A DNA stretch of 35,531 nucleotides from Bacteroidales bacterium. GTDB lineage: Bacteria > Bacteroidota > Bacteroidia > Bacteroidales > Cfx3-03. The position numbers were made by a program, and so were the translations under genes. The notes beneath the pieces were generated by a model. It was given only the letters and a program-made list of their open reading frames with translations, did not search any database and had not been told where the DNA came from. Below, piece after piece: positions 33,893 to 35,531 of the stretch (position 1 is the stretch's first letter; every line of letters begins with the position of its first letter). The DNA is taken from NCBI GenBank assembly GCA_023251485.1, contig JAHEYR010000013.1:1-35531 (forward strand). Direction: 5' to 3'.

Positions 33893-35531
33893 ATGAAGAT
33901 CATACTCATAGGAGATGATGCTACCGAGCAGCAAAAAATAATTTCTACGCTAAAATCTATAGGACAAGAGAATATCCATCTTTATGTTGATGATCATGCT
34001 TTTCAATTAGAAGCAACAGAGTCAAACCTGATTTTGAAAAGAGGCGTTCTGGCACAACAGGTTGCTGTTAATATAGCCAATGCCGTAGGACCGGCGCAAG
34101 ATTTATTTGAATTATATAAAGTTATTAATGCCGAATTGAATAGATTAATCAATGCTACTAATCTGTTTATTGCGATATACGACTCTGTAAATGATGAGTT
34201 TCAACTGCCTTTTCAACAAGATCAGGTGGAAGAGAAAATCCCGGTGATTCCCGCTGGAAAAACGCTTACACGATATGTCTTCTCAAGAAATGAAGCAATA
34301 TTATTAAAATACGAAGATATTGAGCAGATGGTCGAGGAGGGGGTTATTGATCGGCGAGGGGTTCCGGCGCAAGCTTGGATGGGAGTACCCTTGCGATCTG
34401 AATCGTCTGTCATTGGTGCATTAGTAGTACAAGACTATGAAAATAGAGATGCTTTCACACTTGACGATTTAGAATTGTTGAAATTTATTTCCAATCAAAT
34501 AAGGATCTCAATTGAACGCAAGAAAGCTGAAATTGAATTACTAAATGCGAAAGAACGCGCTATCCAAAGCGATAAATTAAAAACCTCGTTTCTTACGAAT
34601 ATGTCGCATGAGGTAAGAACACCCATGAATGCGATTATAGGGTTTTCCACTCTTTTAAACGACATAGATATAAGTAAGGAAGAGACTGAAGAATATATTG
34701 GTCTTATAAACTCAAATGCAGGCCTCTTATTAAAGATTATTGATAATATTATAGAGGTCGCCCGTTTGGAAGCAGGTGAGATTACATTAGAACCAAAATA
34801 TTTTGGTGTAAACCGGTTATTACTTGAACTATTAGAAGATTTTGAGAAAAGCAATGCACAGAAAACGAACGTTTCGATAAATATCTCTTCAGCAGGTTCT
34901 GACGAAGAGTATATGCTTTTCAATGATCAGGTTCGGTTAAAACAACTTCTTTCTATTCTGGTTGGAAACGGACTTAAATTTACGGATGAAGGAAGTGTCG
35001 ATTTTGGATATAAATTAAATAAAAATCATCAGATAGAGTTTTTTGTACAAGATACCGGAATAGGAATTCCGCTGTCGCAGCAAAAAAATATCTTTGAGCC
35101 TTTCCGACAAGCCGATAACTCGTTGACACGAAAATTTGGAGGTGCCGGTATTGGCCTTACCATTGTGAAGCATTTGGTCAATTTAATGAATGGTCAGATC
35201 ATGCTGGAATCTCAAGAAGGCAAAGGTTCTCTCTTCCGGATTATCTTGCCAATTGTAAAGCCTGGTCCTGAATTGGCGTCAGGAGTGAAAATTAAGGCAC
35301 GTCCGCAGATCGATTTAAGTGGTAAACATATATTGGTAGTAGAAGATGTGGAGTCGAATTATCAATATATCGTGGCCGTACTCAAATCAACACAAGTCAA
35401 TATTCATTGGATTACCGATGGAAATGCAGCAGTAGATTTTTGTTTGAACTATCCGGATATCGGTATGGTGTTTATGGATATCAACCTTCCGGGTATTGAT
35501 GGCTATGAAGCTACACGCAGAATCAAATCAG
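33893..35531 (+). CDS. GAF-domain hybrid histidine kinase, 3' end outside window
   Basis: 546 residues visible, open to the window edge. Order: short N-terminal region (MKIILIGDDATEQQKIISTL), a GAF-like sensor domain (about 65-207, with LFIAIYDS, AWMGVPLRSE, VIGALVVQDYE), a coiled-coil joint, HisKA with FLTNMSHEVRTP (His239), HATPase with N-box LVGNGLKFT (Asn359), G1 DTGIGI (Asp387), FEPFRQAD and G2 GGAGIGLTI (416-424), then a receiver domain starting at about 478 (ILVVEDVESN with Glu484 and Asp485, VFMDINLPGIDGY with phospho-acceptor Asp529). The receiver is cut by the window. No membrane helix, so it senses a cytoplasmic signal through GAF. It autophosphorylates His239 and passes phosphate to Asp529. 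The upstream pseudokinase is its probable partner. Confidence 0.92.
   Translation, partial: MKIILIGDDATEQQKIISTLKSIGQENIHLYVDDHAFQLEATESNLILKRGVLAQQVAVNIANAVGPAQDLFELYKVINAELNRLINATNLFIAIYDSVNDEFQLPFQQDQVEEKIPVIPAGKTLTRYVFSRNEAILLKYEDIEQMVEEGVIDRRGVPAQAWMGVPLRSESSVIGALVVQDYENRDAFTLDDLELLKFISNQIRISIERKKAEIELLNAKERAIQSDKLKTSFLTNMSHEVRTPMNAIIGFSTLLNDIDISKEETEEYIGLINSNAGLLLKIIDNIIEVARLEAGEITLEPKYFGVNRLLLELLEDFEKSNAQKTNVSINISSAGSDEEYMLFNDQVRLKQLLSILVGNGLKFTDEGSVDFGYKLNKNHQIEFFVQDTGIGIPLSQQKNIFEPFRQADNSLTRKFGGAGIGLTIVKHLVNLMNGQIMLESQEGKGSLFRIILPIVKPGPELASGVKIKARPQIDLSGKHILVVEDVESNYQYIVAVLKSTQVNIHWITDGNAAVDFCLNYPDIGMVFMDINLPGIDGYEATRRIKS

Overview
The window is chromosomal DNA from a member of the Bacteroidota, most likely order Bacteroidales. 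The evidence is a complete aerotolerance (bat) operon, a DUF4293 protein, MtaB and RecR of Bacteroidetes type, start codons with poor Shine-Dalgarno sequences, and repeated copies of the Bacteroidetes -7 promoter element TAnnTTTG in front of genes. The sequence is AT-rich. I see no rRNA, tRNA, insertion sequence, phage gene or CRISPR array; this looks like a core-genome segment.

Layout, left to right. 1-812: 3' end of a major facilitator transporter (+). 841-3360: zinc-type ABC importer (permease, ATPase, His-rich lipoprotein; -). 3510-6743: three leftward genes, a TPR protein, shikimate dehydrogenase and a divergent class III nucleotide-cyclase-like protein, with a hairpin between the first two. 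6953-8356: archaeal-type phosphoglucosamine/phosphohexomutase (+), ending at a good terminator. 8402-11019: two YceI-like exported proteins flanking an outer-membrane barrel (-). 11579-11836: small ribbon-helix-helix protein (+). 11892-16172: recR, a MORN/YwqK-like exported protein, a membrane protein, a HAD phosphatase, DUF4293 and a YfcE-like phosphodiesterase on alternating strands. 16182-24604: an eight-gene leftward bat operon, moxR - DUF58 - periplasmic/membrane partner - batA - batB - batC - batD - batE, with gaps of only 7-32 bases. 24801-26788: exported bleomycin-hydrolase-type peptidase and a predicted barrel protein (-). 26898-27581: ung (+), followed by about 415 bases of non-coding, repeat-containing DNA. 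27997-32601: a seven-bladed propeller lipoprotein, an M48 protease fused to an N-terminal domain, an inositol-monophosphatase-family enzyme and MtaB (-). 32894-35531: promoter, a histidine-kinase-like protein that has lost its phospho-acceptor and ATP-binding residues, then a GAF hybrid histidine kinase that runs off the right edge (+).

How the genes work together. The bat cluster should form one membrane-associated machine: a MoxR AAA+ ATPase, VWA proteins carrying MIDAS motifs (DUF58, BatA, BatB), TPR scaffolds (BatC, BatE) and large periplasmic Ig-like proteins (BatD and the 334-residue partner). The three metal-transport genes form a binding-protein-dependent importer. The two genes at the right edge are a tandem signalling pair. 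The most unusual observations are the pseudo-histidine kinase paired with an intact hybrid kinase (33000-35531) and the cyclase-like protein with a displaced catalytic asparagine (3510-4442). I found no convincing new defence or mobile system.
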